A DNA stretch of 37,487 bases. Source: a virus. Of this stretch, positions 1 to 6,801 are shown piece after piece; the first letter of the stretch is position 1; each line of letters opens with the position of its first letter. The notes under the pieces were generated by a model. That model was not told the origin of the DNA. It worked only from the letters and a program-made list of their open reading frames with translations, and did no database searches. Both the position numbers and the translations under genes were made by a program. The stretch lies in IMG/VR virus record IMGVR_UViG_3300006028_000021, positions 1 to 37,487 of that record. One strand, given 5' to 3'.

Positions 1-102
1 AGTCGCGGCCTCAGTCGCGGCCAGAGTCGCGGCCAGAGTCGCGTCCCCAGTCGCGGCCCAAGTCGCGGCCCAAGTCGCGGCCCGAGTCGCGGCCTCAGTC
101 GC
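1..102. repeat. 12-bp tandem repeat AGTCGCGGCCNN, left block (8 full units plus 6 nt)
   Basis: Units start at 1, 13, 25, 37, 49, 61, 73 and 85, with a partial unit at 97-102. Ten positions are nearly invariant (unit 37 has GTC for GGC) and the last two vary: TC, AG, AG, CC, CA, CA, CG, TC. Read on the minus strand each unit encodes A-T plus one variable residue plus A (E, L, L, G, W, W, R, E), with one Asp substitution. It is the same repeat as at 37241-37487, so the two blocks were probably one array. Confidence 0.95.
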
Positions 103-375
103 TGTATTTTTGTGATGGTGCAGAATCCACGAAGACGCGCCGTAAGCGAACGCCATCACCATCGGGCTTGGGACGATAACGATGCGCGGTTCTTTCTTGC
201 CGGCAGCGGCGTACAGGCTTTTAATTGCCGGCACGATTTTGGAAGGATCGATAGGATCTGTGCGCATGGCGCGCTTGATCCACAGTTGGGCATGCGCATC
301 CATCCTAGTTTTTTCTTCAGGTGTAATACCCCCGTCGGCGAAGTCTGGGCGGCGAATAATTTTCGATGTGGCCAT
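1..375 (-). CDS. 5' part of a DUF6745-like repeat protein (continues at the window's right end)
   Basis: This is the N-terminal 125 codons of a gene that runs off the left edge and continues leftward from 37487. The ATG at 373-375 has an AGGAG ribosome site 7 nt upstream. Residues 1-92 form a unique domain (starts MATSKIIRRPDFADGGITPE; contains a hydrophobic stretch around PMVMAFAYGASSWIL). Residue 93 onward is made of four-residue units A-A-T-X, encoded by the 12-bp repeat. The codon frame is intact to base 1. Function is unknown. The C-terminal part (36562-37487) has a DUF6745-like motif. The gene is first in the long leftward operon and is read from promoters in 432-500. Confidence 0.75.
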   Translation of the reverse strand, partial: MATSKIIRRPDFADGGITPEEKTRMDAHAQLWIKRAMRTDPIDPSKIVPAIKSLYAAAGKKEPRIVIVPSPMVMAFAYGASSWILHHHKNTATEAATRAATWAATWAATGDATLAATLAATEAAT

Positions 376-431
376 TTATTGCTCCTGTAGATGTTCAGTG
401 TTTAAAACCGTTTATGGGTAACGCAGAACAG

Positions 432-460
432 AATTTAGGCCCTAGAAAACCCTAAGTCAA
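432..460 (-). promoter_or_regulatory. Sigma70-like leftward promoter for the left operon
   Basis: On the minus strand a -35 TTGACT (455-460) is separated by 17 bp from a -10 TAAATT (432-437). It lies 57 nt upstream of the ATG at 375. A second, weaker leftward promoter with -10 TAAAAT (468-473) overlaps the palindrome at 472-483. Both would drive the gene that crosses the window junction and probably the whole leftward operon. Confidence 0.6.
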
Positions 461-471
461 CACATTTATTT

Positions 472-483
472 TAGCAGTTGCTA
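472..483. promoter_or_regulatory. Palindromic operator candidate TAGCAGTTGCTA
   Basis: This is a 12-bp inverted repeat in the divergent control region. It is identical to the site at 30587-30598 and near-identical to those at 4099-4110 and 24397-24408. On the minus strand it abuts a TAAAAT -10 box, as the other three abut TATAAT or TATACT. A related GCTA-N5-TAGC inverted repeat follows at about 506-518. Confidence 0.6.
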
Positions 484-531
484 CTAGTATTTTGCCGTTT
501 TATGTGCTAAGCGATAGCTAAAAAATATCAC

Positions 532-560
532 TTGCGAAAGCTATTGTGCGCACCTATACT
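532..560 (+). promoter_or_regulatory. Rightward sigma70-like promoter of the regulator/primase operon
   Basis: -35 TTGCGA (532-537), 17-bp spacer, -10 TATACT (555-560). It is followed 26 nt later by the ATG at 587 with an AAGGAG ribosome site. The 11 bases CTATACTCGCG at the -10 are repeated exactly at the structural-operon promoter near 4596. Confidence 0.7.
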
Positions 561-586
561 CGCGCTAAGAGTTCAAGGAGAAACAC

Positions 587-823
587 ATGGTATCGAATCG
601 CTTTAAAAAGTGGATGGAAACAACAACACTACTCCGGAAAAAGGAGGTCGCGCGCCAAGCCAAATCCTCGCATATCCTGTTCTACCATCTCGCTACCGGC
701 TACCGTAACGCGTCCAACGAACTCGCGGCTCGGGTTGAACATGCCGCGAACGGGGAACTGGACCGGGGGGATCTGAACGCGACTTGTGCTTCGTGTAAGT
801 ATTACAAGGAGTGCAAGAAATGA
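587..823 (+). CDS. Small Cro/YdaS-like helix-turn-helix DNA-binding protein
   Basis: A 78-aa protein whose central part (about residues 20-58, RKKEVARQAKSSHILFYHLA then ...NASNELAARVEHAANGEL) has the pattern of Cro/YdaS-type HTH proteins, in which the end of the recognition region is followed by a conserved S-x-ELA-x-R-[IV]-E-x-A motif. The C-terminus adds CASCKYYKEC, a possible metal-binding knuckle. The start is fixed by AAGGAG 7 nt upstream of ATG. It is first in the rightward operon and its stop overlaps the next gene's start. By analogy it would be a transcriptional regulator, and it is the best candidate to bind the TAGCA-NN-TGCTA palindromes. The HTH call rests on motif resemblance, and the DNA target is inference. 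Confidence 0.6.
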   Translation: MVSNRFKKWMETTTLLRKKEVARQAKSSHILFYHLATGYRNASNELAARVEHAANGELDRGDLNATCASCKYYKECKK

Positions 824-1065
824 GCGACGAAACAAAAGCTTATTCACGTGGTTACTATGCGGGTCGTAGTCGTCTCAAGAGAGACGTTTCGTATGATCGT
901 CTTCAAAAATCAAGAACGGCTTTCAGAGATAGAGCTTTTTTAGCCATATTACCTTTTGCTTTTCAACAAGATAGTTGGACACAAAACGGGAAACCGATAA
1001 AGTCCGTAGCTGAACGTGTCAATTTAGCCTGGACTATTGCAAACGAAGCTGTGAAAACTAAATAA
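820..1065 (+). CDS. Hypothetical 81-aa basic protein
   Basis: The ATG at 820 overlaps the previous stop (ATGA), and AAGGAG at 806-811 sits 8 nt upstream, so this start is preferred over the in-frame GTG at 811. The protein is rich in Arg, Lys and Tyr (N-terminus MSDETKAYSRGYYAGRSRLK) and has no motif I recognise. Base composition is more AT-rich than its neighbours, which hints at separate acquisition. It lies between a regulator and the primase-helicase and ends just before a hairpin. Confidence 0.7.
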   Translation: MSDETKAYSRGYYAGRSRLKRDVSYDRLQKSRTAFRDRAFLAILPFAFQQDSWTQNGKPIKSVAERVNLAWTIANEAVKTK

Positions 1066-1070
1066 ATCCA

Positions 1071-1107
1071 AAGGCCCTGGACCGCCGCCACCGGCATCCA
1101 GGGCCTT
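1071..1107 (+). terminator. Strong hairpin between the small gene and the primase
   Basis: An 11-bp perfect stem (AAGGCCCTGGA / TCCAGGGCCTT) encloses a 15-nt loop. It is followed by only a weak T run (GTTGCCTCTT), so it may attenuate rather than fully stop transcription into the primase gene. It lies 23 nt upstream of the primase ATG, so it may also influence translation. Confidence 0.5.
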
Positions 1108-1129
1108 GTTGCCTCTTGGAGCGCCTTCA

Positions 1130-3079
1130 ATGCGATACTTAAAAGAATACGGCGCGCAGTTAGTCGCGCTCGGTTATTCCATCATCCCACTACCCCCTGG
1201 CACGAAAGGCCCCCGCAAGCCCGGTTGGCAGAAAATAACAGCAACCCCTGAACTTGTAGACGCCTGGCTGGCGAATGGCTCAGCCGACGACGGTATCGGT
1301 GTTCTCGCCGCCCACACGCCGGCCATCGATGTGGACATCATGGACGCCCAAGTAGCCGAGGAAGTGCGCCGGCTCCTGGAGCGTCACTTCGGACCTGTGC
1401 TGCACACCCGTGTCGGCATGGCGCCGAAGTTCCTCGTACCGTTCCGGTGCGCCACGCCTTTCAAGAAGTTGTCTTCCCACTACTACACCGACACCGTCAC
1501 CGACATCGATCACCACGTCGAGATCCTGGCCGAGGGCCAGCAGTGGGTCGCGTACCACGAGCACCCTGACACCCACCAGCCCTACACCTGGCCACGTGGC
1601 AATCTTCTGGACTTGCCCTACGCCGAGCTGCCTCTCTTGTCCGAGTCAGCGGCCGCAGCCTTCGTCGCCGGCTTCGAGGCCATCGCCTCCCGGCTTGTCG
1701 ACGCCGGCCAATGGGAGAAAAAGGTACGCGTCGCCGACACACCGACAACGCCCAAACCTAGCGACGACCCGCTCCTGACGTGGAAACCTACCATCGACTT
1801 CAAGACCTTGAAGTCCGCCTTAGCCAAAATCCCGAACAAAGGAAAAGACGAGCTCGATTACGACGCGTGGCGCAATATCATCTTCGCCATCCACCGCGAA
1901 ACGCAGGGCGCCGACCACGGCCGCCAGCTGGCACACGCCTGGTCAGCACGCTCCAGCAAGCACGACGCCGCATTCCTGGACGAGCGTGTATGGCCTTACA
2001 TCCACAGTGATCGCCCCGGCGCCGTCACCGGTCTGACCATCATCAAGCTGGCGCGTGGCTACGGCTGGGAATCCGCGGCCCCCGCAAAAATAGACCGGCT
2101 CCCCGCCAAACTGCTGCAGCTGTCCGATTTTGCCCAGCTGAAACCTGTCAGCTGGCTCATCAAGAGCATCCTGCCGGCCGCGGAGGTGGCGATCTGTTAC
2201 GGGGCTTCCGGCTCAGGCAAATCGTTTTTCGTACTGGACATGGCCGCCGCCGTCGCGCGCGGTATTGAGTGGCGCGGGCACCGCACCAGACAGTGTCCTG
2301 TCGTCTATGTCGCCGCTGAGGGCGCCGGCGGCTTCCGCGGCCGTACCGTCGCCTACGGGCGCCATAACCACCTTGACCTGGCCACCGTCCCCTTCTACGT
2401 GCTGCCGTCCATAATCGACCTGGCAGACGACTACCCCCAGCTGATCACCAACATCGATGAGATAGGCGGCGCCGGCCTCGTTGTTGTCGATACCCTGGCC
2501 GCCACCACGCCGGGCATGGACGAGAACACCGGCAAGGACATGGGGCGCGTTATCGACGCCTGCCGCCAGATCCACGACGCCACGGGCGCTATGGTGTTGC
2601 TGATCCACCATAGCGGCAAGGATGCAGCGCAAGGTGCCCGCGGCTGGTCGGGCTTGCGCGCAGCCTGCGACGCCGAGTTCCAGATTACCCAGGAGGGCGA
2701 TACCCGCGCTGCCCGCGTCACCAAGCAGAAAGACGGAGAGGAGGGTCAGGAGTACGGCTTCAAGCTGCAGGTTGTCGAGATCGGGGAAGACGAGGACGGC
2801 GATCCGATCACGTCGTGCGTTGTAACAGCTGCCGATGTCGTTAAAGCAACCCCACGCGTCAAACTCTCCGACGCCCAGCAATTCATACTGGATGTCTTCG
2901 ACCAGGCGCTCGGCATGGATGATTCCTTAACGGAGGTGGAGCTGATCGACGCCGTAAAAGCGGCGCAGAAAGAGTACGGCGATACGCCATCAAGGGCTTC
3001 CAACATCAAGCGTTCCATTGAGAGAATTGTCGAGTATGGTATATTGGACACGTCTACAGGTAAAATTTTACGTGCTTAA
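1130..3079 (+). CDS. Bifunctional primase-polymerase / RecA-fold helicase
   Basis: A 649-aa protein that should prime and unwind DNA at the phage origin. Residues 1-190 match the Prim-Pol domain: the catalytic D-x-D is at about 67-69 (AIDVDIMD) and a His-containing HHVEILAEGQQW segment at about 128-140. Residues about 230-310 resemble a primase C-terminal (PriCT-like) linker (YDAWRNIIFAIHRE). Residues about 350-580 are a RepA/DnaB-like ATPase with Walker A GASGSGKS (358-365), Walker B VVVD (D453) and LLIHHSGK. The C-terminus looks like a winged helix. The ATG at 1130 has GGAG 8 nt upstream, while the longer open frame from 1106 begins inside the hairpin. It ends at an iteron-rich region, as replication initiators often do. 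Confidence 0.9.
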   Translation: MRYLKEYGAQLVALGYSIIPLPPGTKGPRKPGWQKITATPELVDAWLANGSADDGIGVLAAHTPAIDVDIMDAQVAEEVRRLLERHFGPVLHTRVGMAPKFLVPFRCATPFKKLSSHYYTDTVTDIDHHVEILAEGQQWVAYHEHPDTHQPYTWPRGNLLDLPYAELPLLSESAAAAFVAGFEAIASRLVDAGQWEKKVRVADTPTTPKPSDDPLLTWKPTIDFKTLKSALAKIPNKGKDELDYDAWRNIIFAIHRETQGADHGRQLAHAWSARSSKHDAAFLDERVWPYIHSDRPGAVTGLTIIKLARGYGWESAAPAKIDRLPAKLLQLSDFAQLKPVSWLIKSILPAAEVAICYGASGSGKSFFVLDMAAAVARGIEWRGHRTRQCPVVYVAAEGAGGFRGRTVAYGRHNHLDLATVPFYVLPSIIDLADDYPQLITNIDEIGGAGLVVVDTLAATTPGMDENTGKDMGRVIDACRQIHDATGAMVLLIHHSGKDAAQGARGWSGLRAACDAEFQITQEGDTRAARVTKQKDGEEGQEYGFKLQVVEIGEDEDGDPITSCVVTAADVVKATPRVKLSDAQQFILDVFDQALGMDDSLTEVELIDAVKAAQKEYGDTPSRASNIKRSIERIVEYGILDTSTGKILRA

Positions 3080-3340
3080 CGCGTAAAATTTTACGTTTTA
3101 AATAGGGACTACCTGCTCCGACCACCCCTGTTTTTTGAGGGGGTCGGAGCAGGTAGTCGGAGCAGGTAGCTGCTCCGAGTAAAAAATTACGTGGAGCAGG
3201 TAAAACTTAATAAACATACGGGTTTCGAGAGACCTGCTCCGACCTGCTCCGACCTGCTCCGACCTGTCGGAGTAAGCTGCTCCGGCTGCTCCGACCCCCT
3301 ATAGGGGGGAGGAGCCGGAGCAACCGGAGTCGAGGAGCTG
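3060..3340. other. Candidate replication origin: AT-rich palindromes and CCTGCTCCGA iterons
   Basis: The 12-bp palindrome GTAAAATTTTAC occurs at 3060-3071 (overlapping the primase 3' end) and 3083-3094. It is followed by many copies of CCTGCTCCGA or its complement: direct copies at about 3112, 3233, 3243 and 3253 (three head to tail at 10-bp spacing), inverted copies at about 3143 and 3158, and partial copies at about 3171, 3192, 3278, 3287 and 3314. Such arrays beside a primase-helicase gene are typical of origins. No convincing gene lies in 3080-3345. This is an inference from architecture. Confidence 0.6.
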
Positions 3341-3345
3341 AGAAA

Positions 3346-3543
3346 GTGAATATGCGAAAAGATACGACTTTGTGTTTCAGGTGCGGAAAACCGTTTCAGA
3401 CGGGTTTGATTGAGATGGTCAGACGCAAGCATCAGATTTGTCCGGCTTGCGTTTCACGAGACAGCGCCACCGCCGTAAAGGACTCACAGGCCGCGATTGC
3501 GGGGCCAGGTTCAACGATCAATGGTAAGGGAGTACTGGAATAG
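3346..3543 (+). CDS. Small Zn-ribbon protein
   Basis: A 65-aa protein with two CxxC pairs (Cys10/13 and Cys32/35; CFRCGKPF and CPACV), the pattern of a treble-clef or zinc-ribbon fold. The GTG at 3346 has AGGAG 8 nt upstream, whereas the ATG at 3352 would be 14 nt away, so GTG is preferred. It lies directly after the candidate origin and before a terminator, so it may belong to the replication/early unit. Function is unknown: a nucleic-acid-binding or protein-interaction role is possible. Confidence 0.7.
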   Translation: MNMRKDTTLCFRCGKPFQTGLIEMVRRKHQICPACVSRDSATAVKDSQAAIAGPGSTINGKGVLE

Positions 3544-3551
3544 GGGAGAAG

Positions 3552-3596
3552 CCCGAAAACGGCTAAAAACGCGTTTTAAACGGTTTCGGGTTTATT
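3552..3596. terminator. Bidirectional terminator between convergent units
   Basis: CCCGAAAACG (3552-3561) pairs with CGGTTTCGGG (3581-3590) with one mismatch, followed rightward by TTTATT. The complementary strand also reads A/T-rich flanks. It separates the rightward Zn-ribbon gene from the leftward small-gene cluster ending at 3592. Confidence 0.65.
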
Positions 3597-3783
3597 GTAG
3601 TGTCAAAGCTGCAATAGCGATGCCGGGGTTTGCCAACAGGAGACCGTCGCGGTCGTCAAAGCCCAAGAGCTCGGCCAGCTTGTCGCCCATCATCTCGAAA
3701 GTTGGGTACACGTCGCTGACCATGTACCCAACAGGGATTTCGGAGGACGGCACAAAGAGACCGTAGACGAGGAACTGCTTCAT
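3592..3783 (-). CDS. Hypothetical 63-aa protein (third gene of leftward pocket)
   Basis: The ATG at 3781-3783 overlaps the stop of the preceding gene (ATGA), so the two are translationally coupled. The product begins MKQFLVYGLFVPSSEIPVGY and ends IAIAALTLQ, with an acidic centre (LAELLGFDDRDG). Its first residues resemble the N-terminus of its upstream neighbour, perhaps short paralogues, but the similarity is weak. No domain is recognised. Confidence 0.6.
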   Translation of the reverse strand: MKQFLVYGLFVPSSEIPVGYMVSDVYPTFEMMGDKLAELLGFDDRDGLLLANPGIAIAALTLQ

Positions 3784-3941
3784 TGCAGGGCAATCGCGGC
3801 GTACGGCACCGAGCGGGCGTAGAACAGGCGCTCGAATGGATGGTAGGCGTCGGCATACGAGACGTACTCCAGGTAGCCGCAATTGATGTCCAGGGCGGGA
3901 CATTTGGGCTCTTGGCCCATGAGAATGAGGACGTGGTTCAT
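3780..3941 (-). CDS. Hypothetical 53-aa protein (second gene of leftward pocket)
   Basis: The product reads MNHVLILMGQEPKCPALDIN then GYLEYVSYADAYHPFERLFYARSV, rich in Tyr, with two Cys. The ATG at 3939-3941 lies two bases after the upstream stop (TGATCATG). A longer open frame runs upstream to 4175, but the operon spacing supports this short start. Function is unknown. Confidence 0.55.
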   Translation of the reverse strand: MNHVLILMGQEPKCPALDINCGYLEYVSYADAYHPFERLFYARSVPYAAIALQ

Positions 3942-3943
3942 GA

Positions 3944-4066
3944 TCAGATCACCCCGCAAGTGAGCAGGCAAAAGGCTGCGGTGACGATGATAGCAGCGAC
4001 GAGCAGACCCATGATGGCGAAGTCCATGAGTTTGTCGAGCGTGTTGTCGTAGTCCGAAGGTTCCAT
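3944..4066 (-). CDS. Tiny single-span membrane protein (40 aa)
   Basis: The product has an acidic N-terminus (MEPSDYDNTLDKLMDF) and one long hydrophobic segment (IMGLLVAAIIVTAAFCLLTC). The ATG at 4064-4066 has GGAG 8 nt upstream and lies about 29 nt from a good -10 box. It heads a three-gene leftward unit. Small single-span phage proteins of this kind can affect the membrane or act as inhibitors, but nothing specific can be said. Confidence 0.6.
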   Translation of the reverse strand: MEPSDYDNTLDKLMDFAIMGLLVAAIIVTAAFCLLTCGVI

Positions 4067-4094
4067 GATGTTTTCTCCGAGTTGGTGAAACTTG

Positions 4095-4122
4095 AGTATA
4101 GCACTTGCTAAAACAAAGGCAA
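4095..4122 (-). promoter_or_regulatory. Leftward promoter with overlapping palindrome TAGCACTTGCTA
   Basis: On the minus strand -35 TTGCCT (4117-4122), 16-bp spacer, extended -10 TGCTATACT (TATACT at 4095-4100). The palindrome at 4099-4110 covers part of the -10 and the spacer. This is the same layout as at 24393 and 30583. It drives the three tiny genes 4066-3592. Confidence 0.65.
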
Positions 4123-4631
4123 GCGATTCGTGCGTATGGTGACGCTTGCGTCAGGCGCGCGTATAGAGAGCGCATGACGAGGCTAACTATGCAAGAAAAG
4201 CATAACGTTAAAAAGTGACAACAAACCGAAACGGTGACTGCGACATTTTCTTAAGGAAGTGGCACGGGTCCGAGACCCCAAAACATGCACCGCGATCCAC
4301 CGACAGCCGACCAAGTTAGCAAGCACTTACATCAAACCGATGGTGCGGTGCGTCACGACCAAAAGGCCCCGATTCGTTATGCCCGACAAGATACAACGTG
4401 TTCTAAGTCATTGATTATAAAGGGTATTGCAGTGCAACATACGCATAATCTATATTATGTAAAATGACCCTTTTGCGCGAAAACCCCCGATTCGTTATCA
4501 AAATGCAAACTCTGGGGGCCCTCCCCCGAGGGACGGGTGGGTTATGATTTTTGTAGACCACGTTACCGATCCGCGTACCGAAAAACACGCATCTGCTATA
4601 CTCGCGAAAAATTACCAACTAATCGGAATCC
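4123..4631. other. Non-coding leader of the structural operon (small direct repeat, promoters)
   Basis: I find no convincing gene in this stretch. It holds a 14-bp direct repeat CCCCGATTCGTTAT at 4367-4380 and 4485-4498, a possible rightward promoter (TTGCAG 4427-4432, 18 bp, TATATT 4451-4456), a G/C hairpin zone at 4514-4532, and an extended -10 TGCTATACT at 4594-4602. A packaging or regulatory role is possible because it lies just upstream of the terminase gene. Confidence 0.4.
4594..4607 (+). promoter_or_regulatory. Extended -10 promoter of the structural operon
   Basis: TGC-TATACT (TATACT at 4597-4602) followed by CGCG. It shares CTATACTCGCG with the rightward promoter at 555. The -35 region is weak. 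A half copy of the operator palindrome (TGCTA) overlaps the -10. The terminase ATG is 30 nt downstream. Confidence 0.55.
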
Positions 4632-6638
4632 ATGGCCGCCCTCTCCAACGCCGCGATACTGAAAGCCATATCCCAGGACCGGGCACTGGGCAGCGCCATG
4701 ATCTTCCCCCACAGGCACCCCCAGGCAAGCCCAACCTTTCACGTCGACATCATGGATTTGTGGCGCTCGAGCGACGAGAACGTGCTGGTGGAAGCTTTCC
4801 GCGAGGGCGCCAAGTCCACCTTGTCCGAGGAGTTCCTGTTGCTGGAAGCGTGTTTCGGCAACTTCGGCTACTGCATCATTCTCGGGGAAACCTACACCAA
4901 GGCTTGCCAGCGTCTGGAAGCGATCAAGCACGAAGCCGTAAAAAACATGAAGCTGTACTCCCTGTTCGGCAAGTTGAGGGCGCCGGGCAACGTCTGGAAC
5001 GAGAACCAGATCGAATTAATGAACGGCGTCATGATCGAGGCCCACGGCTGGGAAGAGGAGTTGCGTGGCTTCAAATGGCATGACCTGCGCCCGGACCGGG
5101 CTTATCTCGACGACATCGAGAACCGGACCTCGGTCAAGGACAAGCTGGCGGTCGACGCCACCATGAAGAAAATCTACCTCGAATTGATGCCGGCCATGGA
5201 CAAGGAGCGAGGCAAGATTCGTGTCACCGGCACACCGCTGGCGGAAGACTGCATGATCTCCCGGCTGCGGGTCGATGCGGCGTGGACCGCCGGCCGGTAT
5301 CCGATCTGCAACGGCGACATTGACGACCCAAAGACGGTAGCGACCTGGCCGGACCGGTACCCGATGGAGTGGATCAGGAAGAAACGTGACGCCTACGAGC
5401 GCGCCGGGCAGCTGCGGGGCTTCCTGCAGGAGTACATGCTCATGGCAATCGACACCCAGGACAAGCCTTTTGAGGACCGGCACTTCAACGAGGTCATGTT
5501 CGACCCGGCGCCGTGGCTGCCGAAAACGTTGATCATCGATCCGGCGCGCACCACGGACGTGAAAAAGTCCGACCGCACCGGGCGCGTAGTGGTCAGCCGG
5601 CTGGGGTCGCGGGTGTACGTGCATGCAAGTTCCGGCGAGTACTGGAAGCCGGACCAGGTGATCGACGACTGCTTCGACACGTCCAAGAAGTTCGGCGAGG
5701 CAACAGTGGCTATCGAGAAAAACTCGCTGGACGAGTGGCTGCTGCAGCCGATGCGCGCCGCAATGCTAAGCCGGGGGAGGTCGCTGAACCTGCGCCCGCT
5801 GCAGGCGCCGCAGAACATGGACAAAACCCAGTTCATCATGGGCCTGCAACCGTTCTTCGAAGCCGGCGACATTGTCCTGGTGGGCGGACGCGGGGCGCAT
5901 GCGCAGCTGGTGGCGGAGTTGCTTAACTTCCCGAGCGGCAAGCGCGACATCGTCAACGCCCTGGCCTACGTGCTGCGGGTCTATACCGGCACACCTGTCT
6001 ACGAGGATTTCGGGCCGTGGAACTTCGTCGAAGAGTACGAGCCGCCGCAGGGTACGCAGCTTGCCATCGCGTTCAACGCCAGCGCCAACGAGACGACAGC
6101 GGCGCTGGTGGCGGTCGAGGGGGAACGTTTGGTGGTGCTGGCGGACTGGGCTAGTCCCGTGTCTCCTATGGAGGCCGTGCCGGACATCCTGACCGTGGTG
6201 CGCGCCGTGTACCCCGGCCGACGCCTGTCGTGCTGGGTCACGGGCGACGTGGCGGACCAGAAAGACAGGCTGCCGCTCATGAACGCGCTGCGGGCGGCTA
6301 ACTTGCCGGCGCACCGCGGCGGCTACGCGTCGGTGGCGCGGGGGTCGCTCTCGCCTTTGATCCGCACTGAGGCGCGCGGCCGGCGCCTGCTGCTGGTGAC
6401 ACCGGACGCCAAGCACACGGGCAATGCCCTGGCTGGCGGCTATAATTTCCCCCTGGGGCGGGACTTGCGGGTGTCGGGGGAACCGGAGCGCGGACCGCAC
6501 AGAACGCTGGTGGAGGGGCTTGAAACATTAGCCGCTAGCATTTGTCAAGGAGTTAGTGATATGCTCCCGGATAACGCCCACATGGGTATCAATCCGCAGG
6601 GCGCGACCTACATGACCAGTCTACCCAGGAGAAAATGA
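4632..6638 (+). CDS. terL: Terminase large subunit
   Basis: A 668-aa DNA-packaging motor. The ATPase has a deviant Walker A FREGAKST (56-63), Walker B AYLDDIE (about 157-163) and coupling motif VTGTP (198-202). The RNase H-fold nuclease follows: IIDPAR (301-306), VAIEKN (E362) and GKRDIVNAL (D439). Podoviral terminases usually end near here, but this one goes on for about 218 residues (451-668) with a second segment, LAIAFNASANETTAALVAVE, that looks like another RNase H-type strand pattern. The start has only a weak ribosome site (GGAA). It is first in the rightward late operon. Confidence 0.93.
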   Translation: MAALSNAAILKAISQDRALGSAMIFPHRHPQASPTFHVDIMDLWRSSDENVLVEAFREGAKSTLSEEFLLLEACFGNFGYCIILGETYTKACQRLEAIKHEAVKNMKLYSLFGKLRAPGNVWNENQIELMNGVMIEAHGWEEELRGFKWHDLRPDRAYLDDIENRTSVKDKLAVDATMKKIYLELMPAMDKERGKIRVTGTPLAEDCMISRLRVDAAWTAGRYPICNGDIDDPKTVATWPDRYPMEWIRKKRDAYERAGQLRGFLQEYMLMAIDTQDKPFEDRHFNEVMFDPAPWLPKTLIIDPARTTDVKKSDRTGRVVVSRLGSRVYVHASSGEYWKPDQVIDDCFDTSKKFGEATVAIEKNSLDEWLLQPMRAAMLSRGRSLNLRPLQAPQNMDKTQFIMGLQPFFEAGDIVLVGGRGAHAQLVAELLNFPSGKRDIVNALAYVLRVYTGTPVYEDFGPWNFVEEYEPPQGTQLAIAFNASANETTAALVAVEGERLVVLADWASPVSPMEAVPDILTVVRAVYPGRRLSCWVTGDVADQKDRLPLMNALRAANLPAHRGGYASVARGSLSPLIRTEARGRRLLLVTPDAKHTGNALAGGYNFPLGRDLRVSGEPERGPHRTLVEGLETLAASICQGVSDMLPDNAHMGINPQGATYMTSLPRRK

Positions 6639-6799
6639 TGGCCGTTACCAAGACAATTCACCCGAAAGCCCCGTCGCAAAAGCCGACGGACTTTTTCAAA
6701 GGCAAGCAGCAAGGCGGCGCCCATGGCAAGCCGCAATCGGTCCCGGAGAAGCTGACCGGCGGTCCGATGCGCGAAAAAATGGCGAAGAAGGGGCTGTGA
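6638..6799 (+). CDS. Hypothetical 53-aa basic protein
   Basis: The product reads MAVTKTIHPKAPSQKPTDFF and continues with Gly/Lys-rich sequence ending MREKMAKKGL. AGGAG at 6627-6631 is 6 nt from the ATG at 6638 but only 3 nt from the ATG at 6635, so the former is preferred. It overlaps the terminase stop by one base. Likely disordered and basic. Small basic proteins are common between terminase and portal genes, and function is unknown. Confidence 0.65.
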   Translation: MAVTKTIHPKAPSQKPTDFFKGKQQGGAHGKPQSVPEKLTGGPMREKMAKKGL

Positions 6800-6801
6800 T
6801 C

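Noticed and set aside
1-390. Rightward reading of the 12-bp repeat as an SRGX repeat protein
   Set aside because: It stays open because of base composition and has no start with a ribosome site. The minus-strand frame has AGGAG, an ATG, a unique domain at each side and continuity across the window junction.
4285-4467. 60-aa open frame in the leader
   Set aside because: No ribosome site or domain. The region reads better as regulatory DNA.
4514-4532. Rho-independent terminator at the G/C hairpin
   Set aside because: The stems (GGGGG/CCCCC or CCCTC/GAGGG) are short and are not followed by a T run. A late terminator here would also cut the leader from the terminase.
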